Shown here piece by piece: positions 47,152 to 57,768 of a stretch of DNA of 64,000 nt. Each line of letters starts with the position of its first letter. Within the stretch, counting starts at the first letter, position 1. Below the pieces are notes generated by a model. It did no database searches. It worked only from the letters and a program-made list of their open reading frames with translations, and was not told the DNA's origin. The stretch comes from Jiella soli. Lineage in GTDB: Bacteria > Pseudomonadota > Alphaproteobacteria > Rhizobiales > Rhizobiaceae. Position numbers and translations under genes: made by a program. The stretch lies in NCBI RefSeq assembly GCF_020615385.1, contig NZ_JAJAVB010000024.1, positions 145,601 to 209,600 on the forward strand. The letters are read 5' to 3'.

Positions 47152-49086
47152 TCAGATTGCCTTGGCGGGCCGGCCGGACAGGACACCGAAGCCGTCGATC
47201 AGCGCCTCCATTCCCTCGATCCGCTCGATCTCCCGCTTGACCTCGATCATGTGCGCGTAGGCCGCCTCGCTCTGTTCCCGGCCAAGCGCTTCCTCGGCCT
47301 GGATCAATTCCCGATTTAGGGAGCGATAGCGATGATGCAAGCGCAGCGCCTGTCGAACGGCTTCCCGCGCATCCTCCGGCGCGGCCTCCGCGAGCACCGG
47401 CCACAGCCGCACTGCCCGGGCCTTCGCCTCGAACACGTCGAACAGACCGCGCGTGCCACGGCGCGATAGATCGTCGAGGAGCGCCTCGCGATCGCTCGGC
47501 AGATGCTCGGCATAGGCGTCGAGCACGGAGGACCTTAGCCGCGCGAGATCTCCCGGCGGCAGGTCGAGATCGGTGAAGGCCTCGAACTCCTCTTCCAGCA
47601 GCGACGGATGATTGATGAAGCCGAGCACGATGGTGATTTCTCGCAGCGAAGGCTCCGCGGCGCGGGGCCGCATCGCCAGGCTGGACCGCGCGAGTTGCTG
47701 CGAGATCGCGGAGCGCCTTCCGCCGGCCGCACCGGGCCGGCGCGGCCCCGGCCGCCGTTCCTCGCCGCGGCGCCCTCTCTGGTCGCGCCCGCCCGCCGGC
47801 GCCGCTCCGAAGAACCCGCGCAGCCGCTCGGCCGCATCATCCTGATAGTGCCGGCGGACGGTCTCGTCGCCGATCTGTCGGAACAGCGCCTTCAGCCGAT
47901 GTTCAAGGTCGGCCCGTCGCTCCGGCGTATCGAAGACGCCGCCTTGCGTCTCGCGCATCCAGACGAGGTCGGCGAGCGGCCGCGCAGCGGCAAGGATGTC
48001 TGCGAAGGCTTCGGCGCCCTCGCTCCGGACGATATCGTCGGGATCCTTGCCCTCCGGCATCAGTGCAAACCGCAGGGAGCGGCCCGGCTTCAGGAGCGGC
48101 AGGGCAAGCTCGGCGGCCCGGTGCGCCGCCTTGAGTCCGGCCGCATCGCCGTCGAAGCAGAGCACGGGCTCGCCGGTGGTCCTCCAGACGAGGTCGAGCT
48201 GGCGCTCGGTCAGCGCTGTTCCCAGCGGGGCGACGGCATGCTCGAAGCCCGCCTGGGCGAGCATGATCGCGTCCATATAGCCTTCGACGACGATCAGCGT
48301 TCCCGCGGCCTTCGCCGCCCGGCGCGCGCGGGCGAGATTGAACAGGACCTGGCCCTTGTGGAAGACCTCGGTCTCCGGCGAATTGAGGTATTTCGCCTGC
48401 GCCTCCTTCGACATCGCCCGGCCGCCAAAGGCGATCACCTTGTCGTGGAGATCCTGGATCGGAAACATGATCCGGTCGCGGAAGCGGTCGTAGGAGACGG
48501 CGATCCCCTCGCCATGGACGACCAGCCCGGCGCCCTCGATCTGGTCCTTGCCGATCCCTTTGCCGGCCAGGTGCTCCTTCAGCCGATTGCGCGAATCGGG
48601 CGCGTAGCCGAGGCCGAACGTGGCTTGCGTGCGCGGATCGAGGCCGCGGTCGCGCAGATAGGCTCTAGCCTTGGCGCCATCCGGCTGATGCAGCACCGTC
48701 TGAAAGAAGGTGGACGCCTCGCGCATGGCGTCGAGGATCGTCGAGCGCTGCGCTTCCCGGCGCTCCGCTTCGGGGTCGCGATCGGGCATGGCGAGGCCGG
48801 CTTCGGCCGCCAGCCGCTCCACCGCCTCGGGGAAGGCCAGACCCTCGAGTTCGGTCAGGAAACGGAAATGATCGCCGGAGACGCCGCAGCCGAAGCAGTG
48901 GTAGCGGCCCTTCTGGTCCTCGCAGTGGAACGACGGCGACTTTTCGCCGTGAAAGGGGCAGCAGGCCCAGTAGTCGCCGCGGCCAGGCTGCGTCTTGCGC
49001 CGATCCCAAGTGACCCGCCGTCCGATGACATCGGAAATCGGGATCCGGTCGCGGATCTCGTCGAGAAAGGAGGGAGGAAAGCGCAT
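47152..49086 (-). CDS. dnaG: DNA primase
   Basis: DnaG makes RNA primers at the replication fork. The 644-residue protein has the N-terminal CHC2 zinc finger (Cys43, His46, Cys64, Cys67), an RNA polymerase core domain, and a Toprim fold with VVEGYMDAIML and LCFDGDAAGLKAA. After about residue 425 there is a low-complexity Gly/Arg-rich linker, and then the C-terminal helicase-interaction domain. The gene precedes rpoD on the same strand. Start ATG at 49086. Confidence 0.97.
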   Translation of the reverse strand: MRFPPSFLDEIRDRIPISDVIGRRVTWDRRKTQPGRGDYWACCPFHGEKSPSFHCEDQKGRYHCFGCGVSGDHFRFLTELEGLAFPEAVERLAAEAGLAMPDRDPEAERREAQRSTILDAMREASTFFQTVLHQPDGAKARAYLRDRGLDPRTQATFGLGYAPDSRNRLKEHLAGKGIGKDQIEGAGLVVHGEGIAVSYDRFRDRIMFPIQDLHDKVIAFGGRAMSKEAQAKYLNSPETEVFHKGQVLFNLARARRAAKAAGTLIVVEGYMDAIMLAQAGFEHAVAPLGTALTERQLDLVWRTTGEPVLCFDGDAAGLKAAHRAAELALPLLKPGRSLRFALMPEGKDPDDIVRSEGAEAFADILAAARPLADLVWMRETQGGVFDTPERRADLEHRLKALFRQIGDETVRRHYQDDAAERLRGFFGAAPAGGRDQRGRRGEERRPGPRRPGAAGGRRSAISQQLARSSLAMRPRAAEPSLREITIVLGFINHPSLLEEEFEAFTDLDLPPGDLARLRSSVLDAYAEHLPSDREALLDDLSRRGTRGLFDVFEAKARAVRLWPVLAEAAPEDAREAVRQALRLHHRYRSLNRELIQAEEALGREQSEAAYAHMIEVKREIERIEGMEALIDGFGVLSGRPAKAI

Positions 49087-49164
49087 GCCGCCCTCATAGC
49101 CCGAAAACGGCCCCCGTCCTATAGCCGGCGGCGGGCCGGGCCGGGCCGCTCGATCCGGGAATCG

Positions 49165-50388
49165 CTAATTCCTCTTCTGCGCCTTGCCGGAACAGAACTT
49201 CGCGGCGGTGTCGGCGGTGACCCCGAAGAAGAAGATGGATGCGAGCACCGTCAAGCCGATGATGCTCATGAGATGCGACGCCGTGCCCTGCGGCAGATGC
49301 GGCACAGCAAGACTGGCATAGTAGAGCGAGGCGATGCCGCGGATCCCGAAGAAGCCGACGGCCTTGCGCGTGGAGGCGGTCTCGCCGGATCCGAGGAAGC
49401 CGAAAAAGGTTGCGAGCGGCCGCGCCACGACCAGCGCGATCGCGGCGAAGGCAATCTCGCGCCAGCCGATGCCCGCCAGGAGCCCTTGCCAGACCGACGC
49501 GCCGAGCACGGCCAGGATCATGACCATGAGCACCTTCTCGAACTCTTCGGACGCGTGGTTCAGCCGCCGGCTGTAGGCGTAGCTCGGCACGAAGTTGCGG
49601 ATCGCGACGGCCTCGGCGAAGACGGCGATGAAACCGTTCGCTTCGACCAGTTCGGCGCAGCCATAGGCGAGGAAGGCGAGCCCGACCGCAGCGATACCGC
49701 TCCCTGAACTGCGCAGCTTGAACGGCTCGCGGACCTGGTCGTTCAGGATCACCAGCGCGCTGGCGACGGCCGCCCCTACCGCCGCCCCGCCGACGACGTT
49801 CCAGGCAAGGCTCCCGATCGCCCAGCGCTCCCAGCCGCTTTCGCCGAGCGGCCCTGAGGCGAGGCTGATGCCGAGAACGACGAAGGGATAGGCAAGGCCG
49901 TCGTTGAGCCCCGCTTCCGAGGTCAGCGCGAAACGCGTTTCGTCCTCGTCGCCCGTCCCGGGCTCGCCGGTCTGGACATTGGCCGCCAGCACCGGATCGG
50001 TGGGCGCGAGCGCGCTTGCAAGGAAGATCGCGAGCCCAAGTGAAAGGCCCAGCAGCCACATGGCCGAAAGGGCGATCGCCGCGATGGTCAGCGGCATGAC
50101 AAGGAGAAGCAGGCGCCAGGTGCTCGTCCAGCCGCGCAGCGAGAACCGCCGGTCGATCTTGAGGCCGGCCCCGATGACCGCGACGATCAGGGCGAACTGG
50201 GTCACCGCCTCGACCAGCCCGCTGTAGCGGATGAGCGGGTGCTCGCTGCCGCCGACGGACGGCAGCGCGGCTCCCGCGACGACGGCGATCATCGGAAGGG
50301 AGAGCGGAATGCCGCGCAGGAAAAGCGGCACCCAGACGGCCAGGATGACGAGAATGCCGCCGACCATCATCGTTACGGCAGGTGTCAT
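49165..50388 (-). CDS. Cation:proton antiporter, CPA1/NhaP type
   Basis: A 407-residue inner-membrane protein with about 12 helices that would exchange Na+ or K+ for protons. Family marks are the SALAPTDPVLAANVQTG segment near 144-160 (TDP motif), the following ALTSEAGLNDGLAYPFVVL near 172 with the ND-type pair, and GFFGIRGIASLYYASLA near 355. Start ATG at 50388 matches the family N-terminus. It lies 78 bases downstream of no partner and is divergent from the lrgA-like gene; its ion is not determined. Confidence 0.85.
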   Translation of the reverse strand: MTPAVTMMVGGILVILAVWVPLFLRGIPLSLPMIAVVAGAALPSVGGSEHPLIRYSGLVEAVTQFALIVAVIGAGLKIDRRFSLRGWTSTWRLLLLVMPLTIAAIALSAMWLLGLSLGLAIFLASALAPTDPVLAANVQTGEPGTGDEDETRFALTSEAGLNDGLAYPFVVLGISLASGPLGESGWERWAIGSLAWNVVGGAAVGAAVASALVILNDQVREPFKLRSSGSGIAAVGLAFLAYGCAELVEANGFIAVFAEAVAIRNFVPSYAYSRRLNHASEEFEKVLMVMILAVLGASVWQGLLAGIGWREIAFAAIALVVARPLATFFGFLGSGETASTRKAVGFFGIRGIASLYYASLAVPHLPQGTASHLMSIIGLTVLASIFFFGVTADTAAKFCSGKAQKRN

Positions 50389-50663
50389 CGACGTATCGGG
50401 GTTCGTCCTGGGCTGCACATGCAGCGGCAATCTTGGCCGGGACGACGAGGCGACAATGAACGGCGGGCCGCAATCCGCGTAGACAGCTATGCGCCCCGCC
50501 ATTGCGGCATGCCGCCCGTGGGCCGGGTCCCGGTCGCCGAACCAGCCGATGCGACGGGGCCGCCGGACCCGTCGCCGGAAGGTAGCGGCGAAGCTCTGCA
50601 GCCCGATATACCATCCTCCGACATCCGCCCATCGATCAGACAGCCATCCGCTGCGAGCCGCCC

Positions 50664-51035
50664 ATGCTGCAAGCCCTCACCGCCATCTTCCTCTGCCAGC
50701 TCGCCGGCGAGTTCCTCACCGTCGGGACCGGCCTGCCACTGCCCGGCCCCGTCATCGGCATGGTGCTCCTGTTCCTGATTCTCGTCCTGCGGGGCGGGGT
50801 GCCGGACAATATCGGGCGCGTGGGCGACACGCTGCTCGGCCATCTGTCGCTGCTGTTCGTGCCGGCCGGCGCCGGCATCATGCAGCATGTGGCGCGGCTC
50901 GAAGACGAGGCGGTCTCGATCTCGGCGACGCTCGTCGTCTCCACCCTCGTGACCATCGCGGTGACCGCCCTCGTCATGAACCGGTTCGGCCCCACGCGAC
51001 GGCCGGGCGCGGGCGCGGAGCCCGGCCATGACTGA
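50664..51035 (+). CDS. lrgA: CidA/LrgA-family membrane protein
   Basis: A 123-residue membrane protein with four predicted helices, matching the CidA/LrgA family, holin-like proteins that pair with LrgB. Marks are FLCQLAGEFLTVGTGLPLPGPVIGMVLLFLIL at about 9-40 and LLGHLSLLFVPAGAGIMQH near 57-75. It overlaps the lrgB-like gene by 8 bases. The family is tied to murein hydrolase control in Gram-positives and to metabolite (pyruvate or glycolate) transport in some species; which applies here is unknown. Confidence 0.87.
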   Translation: MLQALTAIFLCQLAGEFLTVGTGLPLPGPVIGMVLLFLILVLRGGVPDNIGRVGDTLLGHLSLLFVPAGAGIMQHVARLEDEAVSISATLVVSTLVTIAVTALVMNRFGPTRRPGAGAEPGHD

Positions 51036-51747
51036 AACGCTGGCCGACATCTGGGTCTATCTCGCCGCGAGCCCGCTCCTGTCGCTGACGATGACGCTGG
51101 TGCTGTTCCAGGCCGCGCAATGGCTTTATCGCAAGGCCGGCGGGCTCGCCCTCCTCAATCCTGTTCTCGTCACGGTCGTTGCGATCGTCGCCGTCCTGTT
51201 TTCCACCGGGACGAGCTACCAGACCTATTTCGAGGGCGCGCAGTTCATCCACTTCCTGCTCGGCCCGGCGACGGTCTCGCTGGCGATCCCGCTCTACCGG
51301 CAGTTCGAGAAGGTGCGCCGGAGCGCCCTCGCCCTCGCCGCAAGCCTCCTCCTCGGCTCGCTGACGGCGATTGCCAGCGCGCTCTCGCTCGGTCTCGTCA
51401 TGCAGGTGGATGCGGTGAGCCTCGTCTCGCTGGCGCCGAAATCGGTCACCGCGCCGGTGGCAATGGGCATATCGCAGAAGCTCGGCGGCCTGCCCTCGCT
51501 AACCGCCGTCTTCGTCATCGTCACGGGGATACTCGGCGGCGCGCTCGGCCCGCTCCTGCTCGACCGCCTCAAGATCGGCGATCCTGCCGCGCGCGGCTTC
51601 GCGCTCGGCACGGCCTCGCACGGGATCGGCACGGCAAGGGCGCTTCAGGAAAGCGAAATAGCCGGTGCGTTCTCGGGCCTCGCGATGGGCCTCAACGCGC
51701 TGGCGACGGCGATCATCCTGCCGCTGGTGTGGATGCTGCTGACGTAA
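51028..51747 (+). CDS. lrgB: LrgB-family membrane protein
   Basis: A 239-residue membrane protein of the LrgB/CidB family with about seven helices. It has the typical FLLGPATVSLAIPLYRQ near 75, LAPKSVTAPVAMGISQKLGGLPSLTAVFVIVTGILGG near 135-170, and GTASHGIGTARALQESEIAGAFSGLAMGLN near 195-224. It is translationally coupled to the LrgA-like gene. In plants and some bacteria the fused LrgAB protein exports glycolate, and in Bacillus it imports pyruvate. Confidence 0.88.
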   Translation: MTETLADIWVYLAASPLLSLTMTLVLFQAAQWLYRKAGGLALLNPVLVTVVAIVAVLFSTGTSYQTYFEGAQFIHFLLGPATVSLAIPLYRQFEKVRRSALALAASLLLGSLTAIASALSLGLVMQVDAVSLVSLAPKSVTAPVAMGISQKLGGLPSLTAVFVIVTGILGGALGPLLLDRLKIGDPAARGFALGTASHGIGTARALQESEIAGAFSGLAMGLNALATAIILPLVWMLLT

Positions 51748-51856
51748 TCGGCCCGGTTGAGTCGGCTCGGCCTTGCGGCGCAGTATCGACTCCGGTCGAC
51801 CCGCGCCTCCGTTTGTCAAGCCCGCCGGCGTCAGATCCCGGCGGCTCGTGCGCTGC

Positions 51857-52306
51857 TCAGCGCAACAGGCCCTTCACCACGGTGGACGCCTTGCCGAAAT
51901 CCATCTGGCCGGAATAGCGCTCCTTGAGCTTGTTCATGCAGCGGCCGACATCGCGCAGGCTTTTCGACTCGGTGTCCTCGACCGCCTGCCGGCAGGCGCG
52001 TTCCACCTCGCCGGTGTCGAGCTGTGCGGGAAGGAATTCGCGGATGACGCCGATTTCCTCGCGCTCCTGTTCGGCAAGCTCCAGCCGGCCGCTCTCTTCG
52101 TATTCATGCGCGGATTCGATCCGCTGCTTGATCATCTTGATCAGGATCTGCTGAACTTCGTCCTCGCCCACGGGGTCGCGCCCGGCGGCGCGGTTGGCGA
52201 CGTCGCGATCCTTGATCGCGGCATTGATCAGCCGCAGCGTGCTGATCCGGTGTTTGTCCTGGTTCTTGACGGCTGCGTTCAGAGCGTCGGCGATCTGCTC
52301 GCGCAT
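51857..52306 (-). CDS. GatB/YqeY domain-containing protein
   Basis: A 149-residue cytoplasmic protein of the YqeY family, a helical domain also found at the C-terminus of the amidotransferase subunit GatB, where it helps bind tRNA. Features are LRLINAAIKDRDVANRA near 24, the EQREEIGVIREFLPAQLD-like stretch (EREEIGVIREFLPAQL) near 84, and DVGRCMNKLKERYSGQMDFG near 118. Stand-alone YqeY proteins have no firm function. It is divergent from carA with 335 bases between starts. ATG at 52306 is the family start; the open frame upstream is not protein-like. Confidence 0.9.
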   Translation of the reverse strand: MREQIADALNAAVKNQDKHRISTLRLINAAIKDRDVANRAAGRDPVGEDEVQQILIKMIKQRIESAHEYEESGRLELAEQEREEIGVIREFLPAQLDTGEVERACRQAVEDTESKSLRDVGRCMNKLKERYSGQMDFGKASTVVKGLLR

Positions 52307-52641
52307 GACTGTTCGACTTTCGAGTTCGGTCACAAGGCCCGCACGGCGCCGTGGCGTCCGTTCGACCGTAATCCATACCTGTTCTGGCCGGCCGTAAAGC
52401 CGAATCGAACACGGGCGGGTCTGTTCGATGCTGAGTGCTGTAAATCTGTCGCCGGTTTGCATCGCATGCCATCGGCGAAACGGCGTTCATACGGTCTTGC
52501 GATGCGGCGCGCGGCGGATGTAGAGACTTCCGCACCGATCCGCAAGCGCCCCTTGTCGAACCCCCGCCGCGTCCTGATATCGCATGCGGGAGGACCGGCG
52601 CGCGGATCCGAACCATGTGAAGTGACGGAAAGGTCGAGACC
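52307..52641. other. Divergent intergenic region, yqeY and carA
   Basis: These 335 bases separate the divergent starts of the YqeY gene and carA and must hold both promoters. I see no gene, no clear hairpin with a T-run and no recognisable leader peptide or operator. Confidence 0.45.
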
Positions 52642-53829
52642 ATGAGCGAAGGCTGGACGAAACGGCAGGTCACGGCATTGCTCGTCCTTGCGGACGGAAC
52701 CGTGATCGAGGGGTCGGGTCTCGGCGCGACGGGCGCCATCGAGGGCGAGGTGTGCTTCAACACGGCGCTGACCGGCTACCAGGAAATCCTGACCGATCCA
52801 TCCTACTCCAAGCAGATCGTGACCTTCACCTTCCCGCATATCGGCAATGTCGGCGCCAATGAGGAAGACCAGGAAAGCCTTGGCCAGGGCCCGGGCGCCG
52901 GTGCGGTCGGCGCGATCTTCCGCGCGGACGTCACGGCGCCGTCGAACTACCGCTCGGCCGGCCATCTCGACGCTTGGCTGAAGGCGCGCGGCATCGTCGC
53001 GCTCTCCGGCATCGACACGCGCGCGCTGACCGCGCTGATCCGCGAGAACGGCATGCCGAATGCCGTCATCGCCCACGATCCCGACGGAAATTTCGACGTC
53101 GAGGCGCTCAAGGCCCGGGCCGCCGCCTGGAGCGGCCTTGTCGGCCTCGACCTCGCCAAGGACGCCGGCAGCCGCGAGGCGGCCGCCTGGGACGAGATGC
53201 CCTGGGTCTGGGATGCCGGCTACGCCAGGCAGGGCGAGCCGCGCACGCACATCGTGGCGATCGACTACGGCACCAAGCGCAACATCCTCAGGCTGATGGC
53301 CGGGCTCGGCGCCAAGGTGACCGTCGTGCCGCCGACAGCGAGCGCCGAGGAGATCCTGGCGCTTCAGCCGGACGGCGTGTTCCTCTCAAACGGCCCGGGC
53401 GACCCGGCCGCGACCGGGGAATATGCGGTCCCGGTGATCCGCAAGCTGATCGAGGCCGACGTGCCGCTCTTCGGCATCTGCCTCGGCCACCAGATGCTGG
53501 CGCTGGCGCTGGGCGGCAAGACGGAGAAGATGCATCAGGGCCATCACGGCGCCAACCATCCGGTGAAGGACTTCACCACCGGCAAGGTCGAGATCGTCTC
53601 GATGAACCACGGCTTCGCGGTCGCCGCCGACTCGCTGCCCGACGGCGTCGAGGAGACCCACCGCTCGCTGTTCGACGGCTCCAATTGCGGCCTGAGGCTC
53701 GGCGACCGGCCGGTCTTCTCGGTCCAGCACCACCCGGAAGCCTCGCCCGGCCCGCAGGACTCACACTATCTCTTCCAGCGCTTCTTCGACACGATCGAGA
53801 GGCACAAGGCGGGCAAGCAGGCGGCGTAA
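52642..53829 (+). CDS. carA: Carbamoyl-phosphate synthase small subunit
   Basis: CarA is the glutaminase subunit that supplies ammonia for carbamoyl phosphate in arginine and pyrimidine synthesis. The 395-residue protein has the N-terminal CPSase domain (GEVCFNTALTGYQEILTDPSY near 33-53) and the class I glutaminase domain. In the latter are LSNGPGDP near 249, the catalytic Cys280 (GICLGHQ), and the His/Glu pair in HHPEASPGP (363-366). ATG at 52642 follows GGAAAGG. carB lies 264 bases downstream. Confidence 0.97.
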   Translation: MSEGWTKRQVTALLVLADGTVIEGSGLGATGAIEGEVCFNTALTGYQEILTDPSYSKQIVTFTFPHIGNVGANEEDQESLGQGPGAGAVGAIFRADVTAPSNYRSAGHLDAWLKARGIVALSGIDTRALTALIRENGMPNAVIAHDPDGNFDVEALKARAAAWSGLVGLDLAKDAGSREAAAWDEMPWVWDAGYARQGEPRTHIVAIDYGTKRNILRLMAGLGAKVTVVPPTASAEEILALQPDGVFLSNGPGDPAATGEYAVPVIRKLIEADVPLFGICLGHQMLALALGGKTEKMHQGHHGANHPVKDFTTGKVEIVSMNHGFAVAADSLPDGVEETHRSLFDGSNCGLRLGDRPVFSVQHHPEASPGPQDSHYLFQRFFDTIERHKAGKQAA

Positions 53830-54093
53830 GCAGGAAGCCAAGCTTTGGCGCGGCGGGACTGACAATGTCGCCCGCGGATTAGGCACTCGGAAGCCTCTGA
53901 GAAGCGCCACAGCCCGGCGCCGGCAGATGGCCCGGCGGCGCATGACGCGTGGTCGATAATCGCGACGCGCCCCCTTTCGTCATCCGCCGCGCTTCCCTAT
54001 AAGCCGGCCTCAGCCTCGATCGACCCGCTCGCCATCTGCCGCCCCTCCGGGCGGCGGAGTTTCGGCGCGCGCAAAAAATGGACGGATACCGTC

Positions 54094-57000
54094 ATGCCCA
54101 AACGCACCGACATCAAGACCATCCTCATCATCGGTGCGGGACCGATCATCATCGGCCAGGCCTGCGAGTTCGACTATTCCGGCACCCAGGCCTGCAAGGC
54201 GCTGAAGGAAGAGGGCTACCGGATCGTCCTCGTGAACTCCAACCCGGCGACGATCATGACTGATCCCGATCTCGCCCATGCCACCTATGTCGAGCCGATC
54301 ACGCCGGAAGTGGTCGCCAAGATCATCGCCAAGGAGCGGCCGGACGCGATCCTGCCGACCATGGGCGGCCAGACGGCGCTCAACACCGCCCTCTCCCTGC
54401 GCCGCATGGGCGTCCTCGAGCGCTACGGCGTCGAGATGATCGGCGCCGATGCGGACGCGATCGACAAGGCCGAGGACCGTTCGCTGTTCCGCGAGGCGAT
54501 GGCGAAGATCGGGCTGGAGACGCCACGCTCCGTGCTCGCCAACGCGAGCGACGCCAAATCCGCCGACCGGGCCGCGCACGAGGAAAAGCGTGCCGCCATT
54601 AAGCAGCAGTATTCGGACGAAGACGCCCGCGATGCGGCGCTCGCCGCGCTGGAGCACGAGTGGCAGCTCGGCGAGGCCGACCGCAAGCAGCGCTATATGG
54701 GCCGGGCGCTCGCCGCCGCGACCGAGGCGCTGGAGACGGTCGGTCTGCCGGCGATCATCCGGCCGTCCTTCACGCTTGGCGGAACGGGGGGCGGCATCGC
54801 CTACAACCGCTCCGAATTCTTCGAGATCGTCGAGATCGGGCTCGATGCCTCGCCGACCACCGAGGTGCTGATCGAGGAATCCGTACTCGGCTGGAAGGAG
54901 TTCGAGATGGAGGTCGTCCGCGACAAGGCGGACAATTGCATCATCGTGTGCTCCATCGAGAACATCGATCCGATGGGCGTCCACACCGGCGATTCGATCA
55001 CCGTCGCCCCGGCGCTGACGCTGACCGACAAAGAATATCAGATCATGCGCAACGCCTCGATCGCGGTGTTGCGCGAGATCGGGGTCGAGACTGGCGGATC
55101 GAACGTCCAGTTCGCGGTGAACCCGGAGAACGGCCGGCTGGTCGTCATCGAGATGAACCCGCGCGTCTCGCGCTCGTCCGCGCTCGCCTCGAAGGCGACG
55201 GGCTTTCCGATCGCCAAGGTCGCGGCCAAGCTCGCCGTCGGCTACACGCTCGACGAGATCCAGAACGACATCACCGGCGGGGCGACGCCGGCCTCCTTCG
55301 AGCCCTCGATCGACTATGTCGTCACCAAGATCCCGCGCTTCGCCTTCGAGAAGTTCCCGGGCGCCGAGCCGATCCTGACGACGGCGATGAAGTCGGTCGG
55401 CGAGGTCATGGCGATCGGCCGGACCTTTGCCGAATCCCTGCAGAAAGCGCTGCGGGGTCTCGAAACCGGCCTTACCGGCCTCGACGAGATCGAGATCCCC
55501 GGCCTCGGCCAGGACGACGACAAGAATGCGCTCAGGGCGGCGATCGGCACGCCGACGCCGGACCGGCTGCGCATGGTCGCGCAGGCGCTGCGCCTCGGCA
55601 TGAGCCCCGAGGACGCGCATGCCGGCTGCAAGATCGACCCCTGGTTCATCGCCCAGCTTAAAGCGATCGTCGACACCGAAAAGCGCATCGTCGAGCACGG
55701 CCTGCCCGAGGATGCGGAGAATCTGCGGCTTCTGAAGTCCATGGGCTTTTCCGACGCGCGCCTCGCCTCCCTCACCCGCAAGCGGCCGAAGGAAGTCGCC
55801 GAACTGCGCAACCGGCTCGGCGTCAGGCCCGTCTTCAAGCGGATCGACACCTGCGCGGCCGAGTTCGCCTCGCCGACCCCCTACATGTACTCGACCTATG
55901 AGCGGCCGTTCGCCGGAAGCCTTCGTTCGGAAGCCGCAGTGACGGACGCGAAAAAGGTCGTCATCCTCGGCGGCGGCCCGAACCGGATCGGCCAGGGCAT
56001 CGAATTCGACTATTGCTGCTGCCATGCCGCCTTCGCGCTAAAGGATGCCGGCTTCGAAGCGATCATGATCAACTGCAATCCGGAAACTGTGTCGACCGAC
56101 TACGACACTTCGGACCGGCTCTATTTCGAACCGCTGACGGCCGAAGACGTGATCGAGATCATGAAGGCCGAACAGGAGCGCGGCGAACTCGTCGGCGTCA
56201 TCGTCCAGTATGGCGGCCAGACGCCGCTGAAGCTCGCCGAGGCGCTGGAGAAGAACGGCATTCCAATCCTCGGCACCGCACCGGACGCGATCGACCTCGC
56301 CGAGGACCGCGACCGGTTCCAGAAGCTCCTGGTGAAGCTCGACCTGAAGCAGCCGAACAACGGCATCGCCTATTCGGTCGAGCAGGCGCGGCTCGTCGCG
56401 GGCGAGATCGGCTTCCCGCTGGTGGTGCGCCCGTCCTACGTCCTCGGCGGGCGGGCCATGCAGATCATCCACACCGAGACGATGCTGCAGAGCTATCTGC
56501 TCGACACCGTCCCCGGTCTCGTTCCGGAGGACATCAAGCAGCGCTATCCGAGCGACAAGACCGGCCAGATCAACACGCTTCTGTCCAAGAACCCGCTCCT
56601 CTTCGACAGCTATCTGACCGACGCGATCGAGGTCGATGTCGACTGCCTGTCGGACGGTCATACGAGCTTCGTCGCCGGGATCATGGAGCATATCGAGGAG
56701 GCCGGCATCCATTCCGGCGATTCGGCCTGCTCCCTGCCCGTCCATTCGCTGAGCAAGGAAACCACCGACGAACTCGCCCGGCAGACCGAGGCGCTCGCCC
56801 GCTCGCTCAATGTCGGCGGGCTGATGAACGTCCAGTACGCCATCAAGGACGGCGACATCTACGTCCTCGAGGTCAATCCTCGCGCATCGCGGACCGTCCC
56901 CTTCGTCGCCAAGACGATCGGCCGGCCGATTGCCAAGGTCGCCGCCCGAATCATGGCCGGCGAGACGCTTGATGCGGCCTTCGACGCCTATGGCGGCAGG

Positions 57001-57588
57001 CCCGACACGCACAACATCCGCCATATCGCGGTCAAGGAAGCCGTCTTCCCCTTCGCGCGCTTCCCCGGCGTCGACACGCTGCTTGGACCGGAGATGCGCT
57101 CGACCGGCGAGGTCATGGGGCTTGACTACGACTATGCGATCGCCTTTGCGAAGGCCCAGCTCGGGGCCGGCGTCGAACTGCCGCGGGAGGGCACGGTCTT
57201 CGTCTCTGTCCGCGACAAGGACAAGGAGCGCGCGCTTGGCCCGGTGCGCCGCCTGTTCGAACTGGGCTTTTCGGTGATGGCGACCGGCGGAACCCAGCGC
57301 TTCCTGGTGTCGAACGGCATTGAGGCGACGAAGATCAACAAGGTGCTCGAAGGCCGCCCTCACATCGAGGACGCGATTCGCAATCGCCAGATCCAGCTCG
57401 TCCTCAACACCACAGAGGGCGCCAAGGCGCTGTCCGACTCGCGTTCGCTGCGCCGCGCCGCGCTGATCCACAAGGTGCCGTATTATACGACCCTTGCCGG
57501 GATGATCGCGGCCGCCGAGGCGATTGCGGCGCTTCGGACGGGTAATCTTGAAGTTCGGCCGTTGCAGTCGTATTTTGTCGCAGCCTGA
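54094..57588 (+). CDS. carB: Carbamoyl-phosphate synthase large subunit
   Basis: CarB makes carbamoyl phosphate from bicarbonate, ammonia and two ATP. The 1164-residue protein has two homologous ATP-grasp halves. The first has [23 protein letters not shown] at the start, [22 protein letters not shown] and [18 protein letters not shown]. The second has [46 protein letters not shown] and [17 protein letters not shown]-terminal allosteric domain ([13 protein letters not shown] onwards, about 1020-1164) follows. At about 1160 residues it is longer than the E. coli enzyme (1073); the extra residues include an insert after position 150 rich in Lys/Glu/Ala. Confidence 0.98.
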   Translation: MPKRTDIKTILIIGAGPIIIGQACEFDYSGTQACKALKEEGYRIVLVNSNPATIMTDPDLAHATYVEPITPEVVAKIIAKERPDAILPTMGGQTALNTALSLRRMGVLERYGVEMIGADADAIDKAEDRSLFREAMAKIGLETPRSVLANASDAKSADRAAHEEKRAAIKQQYSDEDARDAALAALEHEWQLGEADRKQRYMGRALAAATEALETVGLPAIIRPSFTLGGTGGGIAYNRSEFFEIVEIGLDASPTTEVLIEESVLGWKEFEMEVVRDKADNCIIVCSIENIDPMGVHTGDSITVAPALTLTDKEYQIMRNASIAVLREIGVETGGSNVQFAVNPENGRLVVIEMNPRVSRSSALASKATGFPIAKVAAKLAVGYTLDEIQNDITGGATPASFEPSIDYVVTKIPRFAFEKFPGAEPILTTAMKSVGEVMAIGRTFAESLQKALRGLETGLTGLDEIEIPGLGQDDDKNALRAAIGTPTPDRLRMVAQALRLGMSPEDAHAGCKIDPWFIAQLKAIVDTEKRIVEHGLPEDAENLRLLKSMGFSDARLASLTRKRPKEVAELRNRLGVRPVFKRIDTCAAEFASPTPYMYSTYERPFAGSLRSEAAVTDAKKVVILGGGPNRIGQGIEFDYCCCHAAFALKDAGFEAIMINCNPETVSTDYDTSDRLYFEPLTAEDVIEIMKAEQERGELVGVIVQYGGQTPLKLAEALEKNGIPILGTAPDAIDLAEDRDRFQKLLVKLDLKQPNNGIAYSVEQARLVAGEIGFPLVVRPSYVLGGRAMQIIHTETMLQSYLLDTVPGLVPEDIKQRYPSDKTGQINTLLSKNPLLFDSYLTDAIEVDVDCLSDGHTSFVAGIMEHIEEAGIHSGDSACSLPVHSLSKETTDELARQTEALARSLNVGGLMNVQYAIKDGDIYVLEVNPRASRTVPFVAKTIGRPIAKVAARIMAGETLDAAFDAYGGRPDTHNIRHIAVKEAVFPFARFPGVDTLLGPEMRSTGEVMGLDYDYAIAFAKAQLGAGVELPREGTVFVSVRDKDKERALGPVRRLFELGFSVMATGGTQRFLVSNGIEATKINKVLEGRPHIEDAIRNRQIQLVLNTTEGAKALSDSRSLRRAALIHKVPYYTTLAGMIAAAEAIAALRTGNLEVRPLQSYFVAA

Positions 57589-57731
57589 GAAATAATGGGT
57601 GCCGAGCGGACTGGCACCCGAGGCGGATTCACAGTCCGGATTGTCGTGCTGGTTCCGAACGGCCGCGCTGTTTGGGACTGGTGCTGTATTGCGTTGCGGC
57701 CATAGGGCGGCCGGCGTGCCAACGAAAGGAC

Positions 57732-57752
57732 AACCCGGGCCAAGCCCGGGTT
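57732..57752 (+). promoter_or_regulatory. Leader hairpin before greA
   Basis: A perfect 9-bp stem (57732-57740 with 57744-57752) with loop CAA ends 16 bases before the greA ATG. It is followed by TTTGGAAAGG, where the T-rich end and the ribosome site meet. It may be an attenuator or translation-control hairpin. E. coli greA also has a leader terminator, by established knowledge. Confidence 0.6.
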
Positions 57753-57768
57753 TGGAAAGGTGGAGGCC

